From Serendipita indica DSM 11827 (lineage: Eukaryota > Basidiomycota > Agaricomycetes > Sebacinales > Serendipitaceae): DNA of 64,000 nt. How positions within the stretch are numbered: position 1 is the first letter of the stretch; each line of letters opens with the position of its first letter. Positions 10,043-19,966 of this stretch are shown here, one piece after another. A program made the translations under genes and the position numbers. The notes below the pieces were generated by a model. That model saw only the letters and a list, made by a program, of their open reading frames with translations. It had not been told where the DNA came from and made no database searches. The stretch lies in contig CAJVGD010000012.1 of NCBI GenBank assembly GCA_910890315.1, positions 620,001-684,000 on the forward strand. Direction: 5' to 3'.

Positions 10043-12694
10043 ATGACATCGCGTCGGCTCGAAACGCCGTTTCTAAGCGCAACAACGTCAAGAGCAGGCT
10101 CAATAAAGGATGTAACAATTCCAGAAGGAAGAAATACAGATTCTACACCTACTCGAGTGGACACAATCGACGACCTGGAGGAAGGATGGGTGCAAACCCA
10201 AGTTCCAGACGACTATGGCAAGTCAGGGCTCGTTTGAAACAATCGAGGCCTTATTCTGTTTCTAGATCCAGCGCGAGACGATCCGAATACTCCTGCACAG
10301 GCCGCCTGGAAAAAGGTCAAGACACGAACGCACTACTACGTGCCCGGCACATCATGGATACCAAATTACTCAATGTCTTTGTGAGTACAAAATGCTGTCA
10401 GGATCACTCTGGACCTCAATTTGGGTAGACTTCTGGGCGACTGCATTGCTGGAGTGACGGTCGCATCAATCCTTATCCCCCAATCAATCAGTTATGCCAC
10501 ATCTCTAGCAAAATTGCCTCCTTTGACGGGATTGGTGAGCCTCTCGCGACGAACATTTGACCGTTATTGAAGTCTCGTATAGTTTGCTGCTGCAATTCCT
10601 GGGTTTATTTACGCCCTTCTTGGCTCGTGCCGGCAGCTTAATGTGGGGCCGGAAGCATCTTTGTCACTCATCGTCGGCCAGACCTTGACCAAACTTATTC
10701 ACTCTGACCCACATGGCCCACCGGATGATGCCCATCTGGTGGCTATAGCAATCTCGACTATAATCACGTTCCAAGTTGGCGTCTTCACGTTCCTCCTCGG
10801 CTTTGTTCGCCTGGGTTTCATTGACGTTATTCTTTCTCGTGCGCTTCTTCGAGGATTTGTGACTGCCGTAGCAGTTGTCATTGCTATGTAAGTTGGATTT
10901 CTTGACAATGCTCAAATCTCACGGTGTTATAGTGAACAACTCATTCCGATGGTGGGCCTCGCCGGCCTCGAACGCGAGGTCAACCCGACCACGACACCAG
11001 ACAAGGTGGCTTTTATTATCGACAACATAGGTTCCATCAACCGCTCTACCACACTCTTGTCGTTTACGACCCTATTCATACTCGTCACCATCCGATACCT
11101 GAAACGTCACTTTGCAGCTGCTCATGGATGGGTCAGAATCATCCCCGAGATCTTCCTTGTGGTCGTCATTTCTACTTTCCTCTCGAGCGTCTATCGCTGG
11201 GATAAGCGAGGAATTGCCATTCTCGGCGACGTCGCGCTGTCAAAGGACGATTCATATTTCGATTTTCCTCTCCGGCAAGAGAATCTAGACTGGTTCAAAG
11301 CTACTACGCCTACTGCTATGTACGTTTCTGCTTCTTGCTGACTTTCAACGCTCACATCCTCATAGTCTGATATCCGTAATCGGCTTCCTCGACTCTCTTG
11401 TTGCAGCGAAGCAGAACAGTGGACGCTTTGGCTACTCAATTAGCTTGAACCGCGAGCTCGTTGCTCTTGGATCTGCAAATCTCGCGGGGTCTTTTATTCC
11501 TGGTACGGTCCCTGCTTTTGGGGCCATCACTAGGTTTGTCTTTTGAGCGAAGCTTTATAGCCCCATCTAATGTCGTTAGATCAAAGCTCAACGCCGAGTT
11601 GGGATGCCGGTCGCAGATGTCTTCGTTGGTCTGCTCCTCTTTGGTGCTCTTGGCCATCTTCTTCCTGTTGCCTGCATTGCACTTCCTACCGAAGTGTGTT
11701 CTTGCTGCAATGTAAGCTCTCTCTGATTTAGTATCGTGTGCTAATATTTCATCCAGTATTTGCCTTGTAGTCGTCGGTCTCGTAAGCGAGGCTCCTGAAG
11801 ACATCCACTTCTTCTGGAGGTAAGTCCCAGTCATCATCATTTCTATCTGCTTATAGTGTTTGCTCAGTCTTGGGTCATGGACCGACCTTGCACTGATGGC
11901 CTTGACATTCCTTTTGACCGTGCTCTGGAGTGTGGAAGTCGGCGTTGCAATTTCCGTCACAGTTTCTCTTCTCATGGTTGTCCATCGCTCTTCGAGGGCT
12001 CGAATGTCTATTCTAGTAGGTACTTGTTGGAACCGCAAGACTTAGGCTCACCAAAGATCAGGGTCGCGTGCCTGGAACTGACAAATGGAAACCGGTCATT
12101 GAGAACCCGGATGCTCAAGAGCCGGTTCCTGGCATTCTGATCATTCGCATTCGGGAAAGTCTTGACTTTGGTCAGTCAACCAACGCGATGTCCAATAGAT
12201 GCTGACTTGGTACCTAGCGAATACTTCACAGCTGAAAGGTATTAATATCTCATTAATCATGGAAATGTTCTCATTCGGCTCTAGAACGCCTTCGCCGACT
12301 CGAACTGTATGGTGCCTCCGTTCATCATCCCGGAGATGCTCCTCGCCGTCAGCAAGCGACCGTCTTGGCATTTCACATGGCTGATGTGGAGACATGCGAC
12401 GCTTCGTAAGTTTCTCTAGCCTATCCTTGCCATCGTCTAACGGGCAGCAGGGCAACCCAAATCTTTATGGAGATCGTCCAGACCTACAGAGTACGTCTAT
12501 CGTATTTCCCCTTGGATGCCGCTAATCACATGCTATAGAACCGTGGAGTTAGCCTGTACTTTGCACATCTCCGAAATCAGCCACTCAAGATGTTCACCAA
12601 GGCTGGTATTAGCAAGCTTCTCGGCGAGGATGCATTTCAACCAAACATCGCTGCTGTCATTGAACGGATTGAAACGGTGGACCTGGCTCGGTAA
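10043..12694 (+). CDS. SulP-family sulfate/anion transporter with STAS domain
   Basis: Fourteen exons give 681 residues with phase kept throughout: 10043-10217, 10266-10380, 10429-10534, 10583-10887, 10933-11319, 11366-11533, 11580-11711, 11757-11819, 11868-12015, 12062-12170, 12218-12238, 12285-12405, 12451-12490, 12539-12694. Introns are 45-48 bp. The first has a GC donor (GCAAGT) and exon 11 is only 21 nt. The SulP signature is clear: LAGVTVASILIPQSISYA, LAKLPPLTGL, CRQLNVGPEASLSL and FLDSLVAAKQNSGRFGYS. The cytosolic STAS part (GILIIRIRESLDFANTS, ETCDASATQIF) closes the protein. It moves sulfate or a related anion across the plasma or vacuolar membrane; the sequence resembles the YPR003C branch more than SUL1/SUL2, which I say from memory. 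Confidence 0.92.
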
Positions 12695-12850
12695 ACTGCT
12701 TAGTGCGCAGCGTTGCAGCTTGAATTATCCGAGACCATGCTAACTATTGTATTTTTGGTAGAAATGATATCCCCTCGTCGTTCTTACTTATCACTAGCAA
12801 TTGTTTATCCAAGTGGTTGAATCGCAACATCTTAATGGTTACCTGCAGCT

Positions 12851-12857
12851 TATATAG
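12851..12857 (+). promoter_or_regulatory. TATA box of truncated BTB gene
   Basis: TATATAG about 35 bp upstream of the ATG at 12892. Confidence 0.35.
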
Positions 12858-12891
12858 TAGACTGCTGTATCGGGTCCATATGTTTTGCAAC

Positions 12892-13116
12892 ATGGCTTCC
12901 GCCACCCCAGCCACAAGCCCTCTGGCACCCTCCACTCGCTCCGCCTCCTTTCCTGAAGGATATGGTGACACTGAGCTAATAAGGAGCAATAATGTCATCT
13001 TCAGCTTTCCTCGTAGTTTGCTCCCCTGGATCTCGAGTGTCTTTCGCGGTCTGTTCGTCGTCGCGGATGGCACGGACTCAATCTCATCGACTGCCCCAGT
13101 CGATGGATTAGTCTGA
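12892..13116 (+). pseudogene. Truncated BTB/POZ gene (copy 3)
   Basis: From the ATG the frame carries the usual start of the local BTB family (SFPEGYGDTELIRSNNVIFSF, ISSVFRGLFVV) but stops after 74 residues, before the second half of the fold. No continuation of the family is visible in the next 200 bp in any frame, so the 3' part is gone rather than shifted. It keeps a TATA box and start, so it may be transcribed. It is a relic or, less likely, a decoy-sized short BTB peptide. Confidence 0.6.
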
Positions 13117-13341
13117 ACACGAAGGAGACGAAACTCACAAAGAATAGGAAGACTAAGCGTGCTTATTCACAAGGTCATAAGTTGTAATCGATTATTCGAG
13201 TACCCAAACAACTGGCCATATTAAAAGCGTATAGTGGGAAATAATCGTACCTCATGTAGTCACGCTAAACTCCGAATCTCACTGAGTGATATGACAATAA
13301 ATATATAGCAACTGGTACGTTTATGGTCACTACACGCAATA

Positions 13342-16300
13342 CTACGATCCATCTCCGAAGCGGCTGGATTTCCATGCTACGCATAGTAGACAGGTGATAG
13401 GGAACATGCTTGCACGCCCACACCTTTCCCAGTTACTGGCCTGAAATCGCCACCACCATCTGATAATGGGGATAAACGGAAGAGCACAGACGAAATACGC
13501 GATTGGGGAATCGAGGTATCGGAGATATTGCTTTAAAACGATGCGTTTGAGAAGTTGCTTCGACTTCAGGGTATGAGGATGGTCTTTACCAAAGACCTGA
13601 GCGCGTAATTCCATAGTCTCCTGCAGCAGCTTTGCGGCTTCGTCAATTTTTTGAAATTCATACAATGTCAAGGAGAGATTGTATGAAGCTTCGAGAGTTT
13701 TTGGGTGCCGCTGTCCAAAGATATCCCGCCGCAAGGCAAGTAGCGCTCGCTCACTCTGTTCAGCCTCCTGCAACTGAAGACACTTGTACCAAATACTCTC
13801 GATGTCGCTCGTTATCACAGTAGCGTATTGGCCCCTGTTGCGATTGATATATTGCCGTAGAGCGACAACTTCTTGCTTTACCTCTTCTGCCTTGTCCAAC
13901 TGACCAGAGCTCCGTAACACGTTGCCAAGTTGGCCAATCAACCACATTGAGAGTGGGTCCGTTTTACCATAGCTCTGCTGACTTTGGGAAAGGAGAGGCT
14001 CTAAGAGCTCTTGGCAGGCCGCCCAGTCACCCACACTATGGTAAAGCCAGTAGAAGTTCAATGCATGTGAGCTAATCTCCAACTGAACCGAGCGAGGGAT
14101 TTTGTTGGCGTGCGGAAGCAATTGCCAATGCAGCACATTACTACCATCCGACGGCGGTCGAATAGCACCGAGTATTAGTTGGATCGTCATGCGTGCATAG
14201 CGTTGACTCTCCTCTTTACCAATGCAGTCCTTGATGTACATCTGAAGAAGAGGATGGACGGTGTAGAATAGTCCATCAATCGAAACGTCTACGAATGACG
14301 CACGGGATGCAGGGTCGACGATCTCTTGGAATTCAACCTCATCCCAAGCTCTGCCTAGAATCTTCTGAAGGGCTGAGATAACCGGTTGGTCACACTCTGG
14401 AGGAAGACTATTCTCCATATTTTTCTCCGTCCTGTATCCGGACTTCATTGACTGCCTAAATAAAGCAATCGGTATAAGGGAATAGTGGAGGAATGCGCAA
14501 ATCTTGAGAAAATCTTGTGACTTTGCTGGCAAGCCGTGGAATGACAGATCGAAGGCGGTATATATCGAGTATGTGTACTCGTTGCCGATATCGGGCTGTT
14601 TGCGCAGAAGCTGATCTCGGTGCTTCTGGAGCGACTCAAGATACGTGTCGACCCGCCGCGTCTTGCGAATGTATACTCCCGCTTGGGTGATCGCGAGTGC
14701 TAGCAACCCCAACTCGCGGACGATCTCGATAGATCCGGCGTCGGACGTAGGCGAGACATTGGCAATTTTATGAAGAAGATCCACTGCTTCTTTCTCCTCA
14801 AGACCGCCAACAGGAATTGCGCCATCCGGAGCGTAGCCGACGCATTCGGTATTCCTTGTTGTAATCAAAATAGACCCATGAGCAGTAGTGGGTAGGTATG
14901 GATGGAGGTTGAGGTCTGATGAGTCGGCATTGTCGATGAACAGCAACCAGCCTTTTTCCTTGCAATCAAGGTAGGCGACTGTATCCTGCCAAGTCATCTT
15001 GCTATACTCTCGGCCCAAGGAGCGAGCGAATTGTTCCAGGTCTGCTTCGATTTGCGGTTGGCTAGAGGCATCGACAAAAATCACCCGAGTAAAGCTAGCG
15101 AGGGTCAGAGCTATTCTGACGTTTACATAGTTCATACCTAGATTCATGCTCCCGAATCCAGTTCGTTGCCAGTTGAGTTTTGCCGGACCCCCCGATCCCA
15201 TATAACACACACCGTGCTTGGTGTTTCACGGAACCGTCTGGACGCAGCTTCTGTGTGATGAACGAGTGAATCTTCTTTCGCTCAATGTAGCTTCTTGACA
15301 CTGGTGGGCATGGCTTTGGCATTATGAGCTTCAGAGAAACAGGCTCTCGCTTCGCCGCGCCTATATCTTATCAGCCGAGCATAGGAAATGAAGTGACTAC
15401 TAACTACGACAGCTGTCCTCTGTGATCCACTTTTCCTGCACCGCAGCAGACGCGCTGTCGACATAGTCCTTGAGGTGATGATGAACCGTCTTATAGTTGT
15501 CGTCCTCCTTGGATGCAAAGCGAACTAAATCGCGGTGATTCGCATGAAGGGTGATTGTCGTCGCGTTGCGGTCGCCAGGTATAGTGGCCGAGTGATATGA
15601 GACATTCTATCACTCATTCAATATACAATTCCGGATTGAAGATCCACTCACCAAGTCTTCTCGATTCCCAATACCAGATGTCGCATATTCCGCGCAGAAG
15701 AAGATACTACTGATATTTTCGCTCGCCGCGAGGTACAGACTTTGTATGTTCTCGAGCTCAGCTGAGTTGGGTTGAAGATCCTTGAGGACGATGTCTGTCG
15801 TTTCCATGTACGCCGATGCCAGACGATTGATTGCTTCAAGGACGCTCGTGCTATCGAGACCAGAGTGCGGTGTCCCAAAGAATAGGATTGCATGTGTGGA
15901 AACGAGAACGTCACGGAGGTCCCCCTTGGACGTCAAACTCTGATTGTGGCAGATAACGAGAGCCTATGCGAGCATCAGCAGTTGGTTCTAGTCGTGCTTT
16001 CAATGGTACGAACCCATTTGAGAATGATACCTCCTAGGTCGTGCGCAACAAAAACGATGGGACGCTAGTCACGTTTAGGGAGAGACCAACCACCAAGGAG
16101 AGTTACTTACGCGAGGAGCGTCTTTCCGTTCACGTGAGAGTGCCTGTGCTAGCGCTTTGGCATGCCGACGCATTGTCAGGGTTGATACGCATTCTTTACT
16201 GCGGGTGTCGGCGTCATAACCGTACGTGAGGATTCGGGCGTTTGGTATATCGGTAGGCAAGAGGTCACGTAGCCACGAGATTGCGTCATCTGATGTCCAC

Positions 16301-16585
16301 GTCTTCTCTCTATGTCCTTGCAGGCCGTGGATGGCAACGATACTGGCAAATCCGGGGTGGGTGAGTGGTGAGCACATGCAACGGGCAGGGTGCTTACTCG
16401 GCAACAGGATCAGTTCCAGAGTAGATTTCCAGGAGCCCGAGATTACATTTCTTTGATTGGGGTGTTTTGATTACAGCTCCGTGATTCTTGGGGTTTGCCT
16501 GTGTGGACTGTTCCGTATTCTGCAACGAGGACTGGGAGGGACGTAGGAGATTCGTCAAGCGCAAACGGGCCTGAAGAAGCATCAT
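13342..16585 (-). CDS. NLR protein: alpha/beta-hydrolase + NB-ARC + short TPR (NLR1)
   Basis: Seven exons (16585-16398, 16342-16111, 16064-16014, 15963-15652, 15606-15405, 15360-15138, 15094-13342) give 986 residues in unbroken phase. An N-terminal SesB/PGAP1-like hydrolase domain (IVAIHGLQGH near 64, AHDLGG near 147, FFGTPHSG near 186) precedes an NB-ARC ATPase: P-loop GIGGSGKTQLA near 385, Walker B WLLFIDNADS near 450, ILITTRN. A winged-helix-like stretch and only about three degenerate TPRs (LGQRHP-type become FGQRHP, FGKDHP) follow. The tail has a hydrophobic segment (YFVCALPFIPII) and a tryptophan-rich end, unlike its paralogue. NLRs of this kind act in fungal heterokaryon incompatibility or innate immunity. 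The hydrolase nucleophile position is Asp, not Ser. Confidence 0.9.
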
Positions 16586-16846
16586 TCACGATTGGATGTG
16601 GTCGGGAGCAAGCAAGCCTCGTTTCTTTGCCCCGCACGGTAAACGTCTGGGTGAGGATGGCACAGCGGCAAATGGTGAGGAGACTGTCCACTTGAGCCAA
16701 CAACTCGGTACATTTGATAGAGATTTGACTCTGATGGTGTACTTGTAGAACAAGTGTTACACACAGATTCGCGCGTCTCGTTGAGAGTCAAGAATGCTAT
16801 AAGCATTTCTCTACGCCATGACAGGAATGCGGTAGGAATTAATAGC

Positions 16847-17083
16847 TCACTGGTTTACACGTGTCTTCCGCTGAATACATGCGCTAACAGCCGAGCTACC
16901 TCGAGGCGACTTCCGAGTGCGGAGTGGATCGCCCGAACTAACAATGGGATACACTAGCGTCTTAGCAATTATCAGGGCACACAAGGCCGAGTAGGGCGTA
17001 TACTGAGGTAGCCGAGGCCAAGTGAATCCAGTCTTCGCCACCACATTCACATAAGACTTGAATATCTCCTCTACAGCGTGCAT
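16847..17083 (-). CDS. Possible small single-helix protein
   Basis: A 78-codon frame from an ATG, divergent from the EOS1 gene. It begins with an amphipathic stretch (VEEIFKSYVNVV), has one hydrophobic segment (ALCALIIAKTLVYPIV) and then a basic run (DPLRTRKSPR). The composition is protein-like, but I recognise no family. It may be the first exon of something longer, a real micro-protein, or chance. Confidence 0.3.
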   Translation of the reverse strand: MHAVEEIFKSYVNVVAKTGFTWPRLPQYTPYSALCALIIAKTLVYPIVSSGDPLRTRKSPRGSSAVSACIQRKTRVNQ

Positions 17084-17232
17084 CGTTGCATCATTCACGG
17101 TCAAAAACACACAGTAACAATACCAAACCGCCGTCGATCAATGGCCACAAATCTTTGCCGCTAGAAAAGCACGCCATTGTCGTCGGAATCAGCGGTAGTT
17201 CGATCAACTGGAGCGTAAATTTCGAACAACTC

Positions 17233-18014
17233 ATGCCGTTAATATTCCAATGTCTCCGCACGCTTGCTGTGATCCCTGCAGGTGTCGAGACGCTGCACCT
17301 TCTCGCGCGTATGTGCACCTCTCAACCAAGTCCAGATGGAAACACTAGGCTAGATTACATGGCAGCTGCTGCTTGGGTGAGACCCGTCCAATTTCAAGCG
17401 TATTCCCTCGATTGACCGATTACAAGTCCCTCCTTACCGCCTATCAGGTGCTTGCATTTACCACAGGTCTGCTAAATACGTGGCGCCATTACTATCCAAT
17501 CGCTTCCACCCTTATCCGTCTCCTCGCCCTCCAAGCGATATGTTGGCCCGCGACGTTTTACACCCTTCGCTTCCTTCAGTACGACTGGGTCGAACGCCCT
17601 TTAGCTTGCTGGGCTGTGATAGGTACCACAACATGCGTGAGTAGCTTTCTCACAGAAAGGGGACATGATTGACGTCGTGTACATATAACGCGCTCTATAC
17701 AACTTTGGGTGACCTCGAACATTGACGACTGGCACCGCGACTCGGTCTCGACTCAGTACTCTGCACATACCGTCGCCTCGATTGCGCTCGGGTTTGGCGG
17801 AAAAAAGGTTCTGGGAGGGATCGAGGCGGAAAGTGAAGGCAGGAGTGGCAAGCGCTCCAACGGCCGTCACATCAAGAACAATAGCCGAAAATGGGACTGG
17901 AACGAAGTCGTGTGGAAGTGTGCATTCCCCGCGGGGGTGTGCTACTTTTTCATGGCGTGGAGTCTGTTATTCAGTCGAGAACTCGACCGACTGAATCTGT
18001 CTAAACGGGGCTGA
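17233..18014 (+). CDS. EOS1: EOS1-like N-glycosylation protein
   Basis: Membrane protein of the EOS1 family, linked in yeast to N-glycosylation and oxidative-stress tolerance in the ER. Exons: up to 17376, 17427-about 17636/17640 and 17691-18014. Family landmarks are LRTLAVIPA, LLTAYQVLAFTTGLL, IRLLALQAICWPAT, RFLQYDW, then QLWVTSNIDDW and a C-terminal helix (GVCYFFMAWSLLFS). The first in-frame ATG is 17233, but coding-like sequence (KHAIVVGISGSSINW) extends upstream to about 17115, so a 5' exon is probably missing. The second intron has a good donor (GTGAGT or GTAGCT) but no AG where exon 3 must begin; the DNA there reads ATAACG. That is either a base error or a damaged acceptor. Confidence 0.65.
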
Positions 18015-18184
18015 CCAGCATCTCACTCCAACTGCGTTCAATAATACCTAAGTTATTGTTGGTATCCGAAGAGGATGCAAGCGCCTGGACTGCATACGTT
18101 GTGGCATTCGCTGACATATTGTAACGCCCTCGAGCCTCGCGCCCTGTGGCACAGGCGCGGCTGGGACTTTCTGGAATAACCAGT

Positions 18185-18220
18185 TAGTCTCTTACACTCT
18201 CACTAGTCTCTTACACTCTC
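18185..18220. repeat. Tandem duplication of a 17 bp C/T-rich unit
   Basis: TAGTCTCTTACACTCTC occurs twice at 19 bp spacing, upstream of the TATA box at 18308. Confidence 0.7.
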
Positions 18221-18307
18221 TAAGCGGCGCAGCAGCTCCGCTCTGTCTCATCTCCTTCTCGTATTTTCCATCCCCATCCCTCCGCGTTTCGTCTGGCGCT
18301 CTCGCGC

Positions 18308-18316
18308 ATATATAAA
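18308..18316 (+). promoter_or_regulatory. TATA box without an evident gene
   Basis: ATATATAAA followed by about 190 bp of pyrimidine-rich leader, a layout seen at highly expressed fungal genes. The only ORF downstream is 66 codons long (next entry). Confidence 0.45.
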
Positions 18317-18507
18317 CCCCCATAATCTACCTATCCTGTAGATAGCGAACTACCAGAGTCTGAATTCTAGCCGTTTCCTCATTCCCACAAGTTCGACGCC
18401 CGTCAGCGTCTCGGTTTCCCGCTCGCCCCCATTTCCTTCTTCCAGTCGCACGCAACACCTTTACGCCTCAAGCAACGATCACCCATTTCAATATAGGATA
18501 CTTATCG

Positions 18508-18708
18508 ATGCCTGTTCATCGCCACACCGTCTCTACGCGACGATTTACCTTGTTCTCTTGTATATTGGTGTATGTCGTATCGATTTGCCTGGAAAAGCCA
18601 TCTGTCTTGACATGCTCTAAGGGGTCCATTGAATCTCATGAATTAAGATGCTTTTGGGTCCGAATCGTACGCAGGAAGGCCCCATTCCTCAGGTTGAAAC
18701 TGCTCTAG
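18508..18708 (+). CDS. Short ORF downstream of the orphan TATA box
   Basis: ATG-started, 66 residues, with a hydrophobic stretch after a basic start (RRFTLFSCILVYVVSICL), like a signal peptide or anchor, then a cysteine and little else. It overlaps the 3' exon of the HAD gene on the other strand. It may be a small secreted protein or the severed first exon of a lost gene. Confidence 0.2.
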   Translation: MPVHRHTVSTRRFTLFSCILVYVVSICLEKPSVLTCSKGSIESHELRCFWVRIVRRKAPFLRLKLL

Positions 18709-19671
18709 GGAGGAAAGCATGGTCACGTCCAAGGACGAGTCGACGGCGAGTAGATTTGGATCCGGTACCCAAACGACTAAGGAAGGGTGAGAATGCACGA
18801 TATCGACGAAGGGTTCACTGACTTTGCATCCCAGCTGCTTTGCCAGCCAAAACACCCGGGATTCCGTCTTCGAAGACCTGGAGGTTCATGAGAAGCAGTG
18901 AGCACAGATGATCCACTACATACCAAACCTTTGCTCCTCTCAAGCTTCTCTTGTTTGCTGATATCGTGCTCCTCCCTTCCAACATTTCTGCCAATCAACT
19001 CTGCTGCACAGAGAAAAATATCCGGAAATGGATTGCCTCGTACAACCTTTTCGGTACTCCAAACAGCCTTTCCATGCTCCGAGTCATCACCACACATAAT
19101 CTTGTCGCCGAATAACCGAAAGATTTCGACCTTTTCGGGATCGCACTTTTCGTGGTGGGTCTTTAGATCCGAATTACGTCTGATGGAACCAATTGCGATG
19201 GCCATGGGGATGCTGTGCTTATGTAACTGTCGGACGAGTTTGGCTGCACCGGGCATGAGACGGGTGAGTGGCCACTCAAGATCTTGGAGGCGTCGTCGCT
19301 CAGCGAGGTAGTTGTCAATGCTGAGCTCGTATTCGATCCCAGGAAGGAGTTCCCACACAAGTTCTGCTCTGACACGTTCGGTTGGGAGGGAACATCAGCC
19401 AAGTACTTTAGAAGAGAACAAGCTACCTGCGTTTGCCCATCACCTGGGACTTAATCTCCCATGTCATTTCACGTCCATAACGCGCCAGAATAGAATCTTT
19501 TCAGAGACTTAATACTTGATCGGAGGCCGTACTGGTTACTTCGGTGTAAACGCGCTCGCTGTCGCTAGACAATGATCAGAAGGCACTCGTGCAGATGAAT
19601 TTAGGGTATATGAGTAGGCCATCCATATCGAAAAGAACATATTCGACAGGCTGTCTCGTGCTTGAAGCCAT
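18643..19671 (-). CDS. HAD-family phosphatase (pseudouridine-5'-phosphatase-like), first donor site abnormal
   Basis: Six exons (19671-19610, 19564-19533, 19496-19427, 19368-18924, 18877-18823, 18776-18643) give 265 residues. HAD motif I spans the first junction (FDMDGLLI + DSERVYTEV); then EMTWEIKSQVMG, motif II in MAIAIGSIRR, GNPFPDIFL and the late motif VFEDGIPGVLAGKAAGM, ending EEWGLPA. This matches the GS1/pseudouridine-phosphatase branch of DNA/RNA-metabolite phosphatases. All junctions are GT-AG except the first: the intron that must start right after CTCAT begins ATACCC, with no GT near enough, while its acceptor is normal. Unspliced, the frame stops within 13 codons. So the gene is expressed through a rare donor, damaged, or miscalled by one base. 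Confidence 0.75.
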
Positions 19672-19966
19672 GTCGCCGGGTCAAAGGATGTCCTCACTAC
19701 ATGGTCGCTGACAGAACTCTGGAAATGTCTAACACTTCCTGGGTACTTGACTCAATCGGCATTCGGATAAGATGATCCCAATCCAGATCATACTCGAGAC
19801 TGACATAGGATCTGATACTGACTGATTATATATGTAAGAGAGAGAGAATCAACACTCGAATACAGTTGGAATGATCTGGTAGAGCAAGACAGGACTATGT
19901 AGAGTGTTCAGTGCATATACAGCAGAGGGAGAGGAGTCGTTGAAATCTACCACGAGAGGGACGAGC

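Larger units (their letters stand above)
18015..18642. other. Intergenic with a promoter-like block
   Basis: A 0.63 kb gap between two convergent 3' ends. It nevertheless holds a strong TATA box, a long C/T-rich leader and a 17 bp tandem duplication (separate entries). No matching gene body follows. Confidence 0.5.

Noticed and set aside
9718-10428. 236-codon plus-strand ORF
   Set aside because: It overlaps the LRR/SulP divergent promoter and reads the SulP exons in the wrong frame; SulP family motifs are in another frame after splicing.
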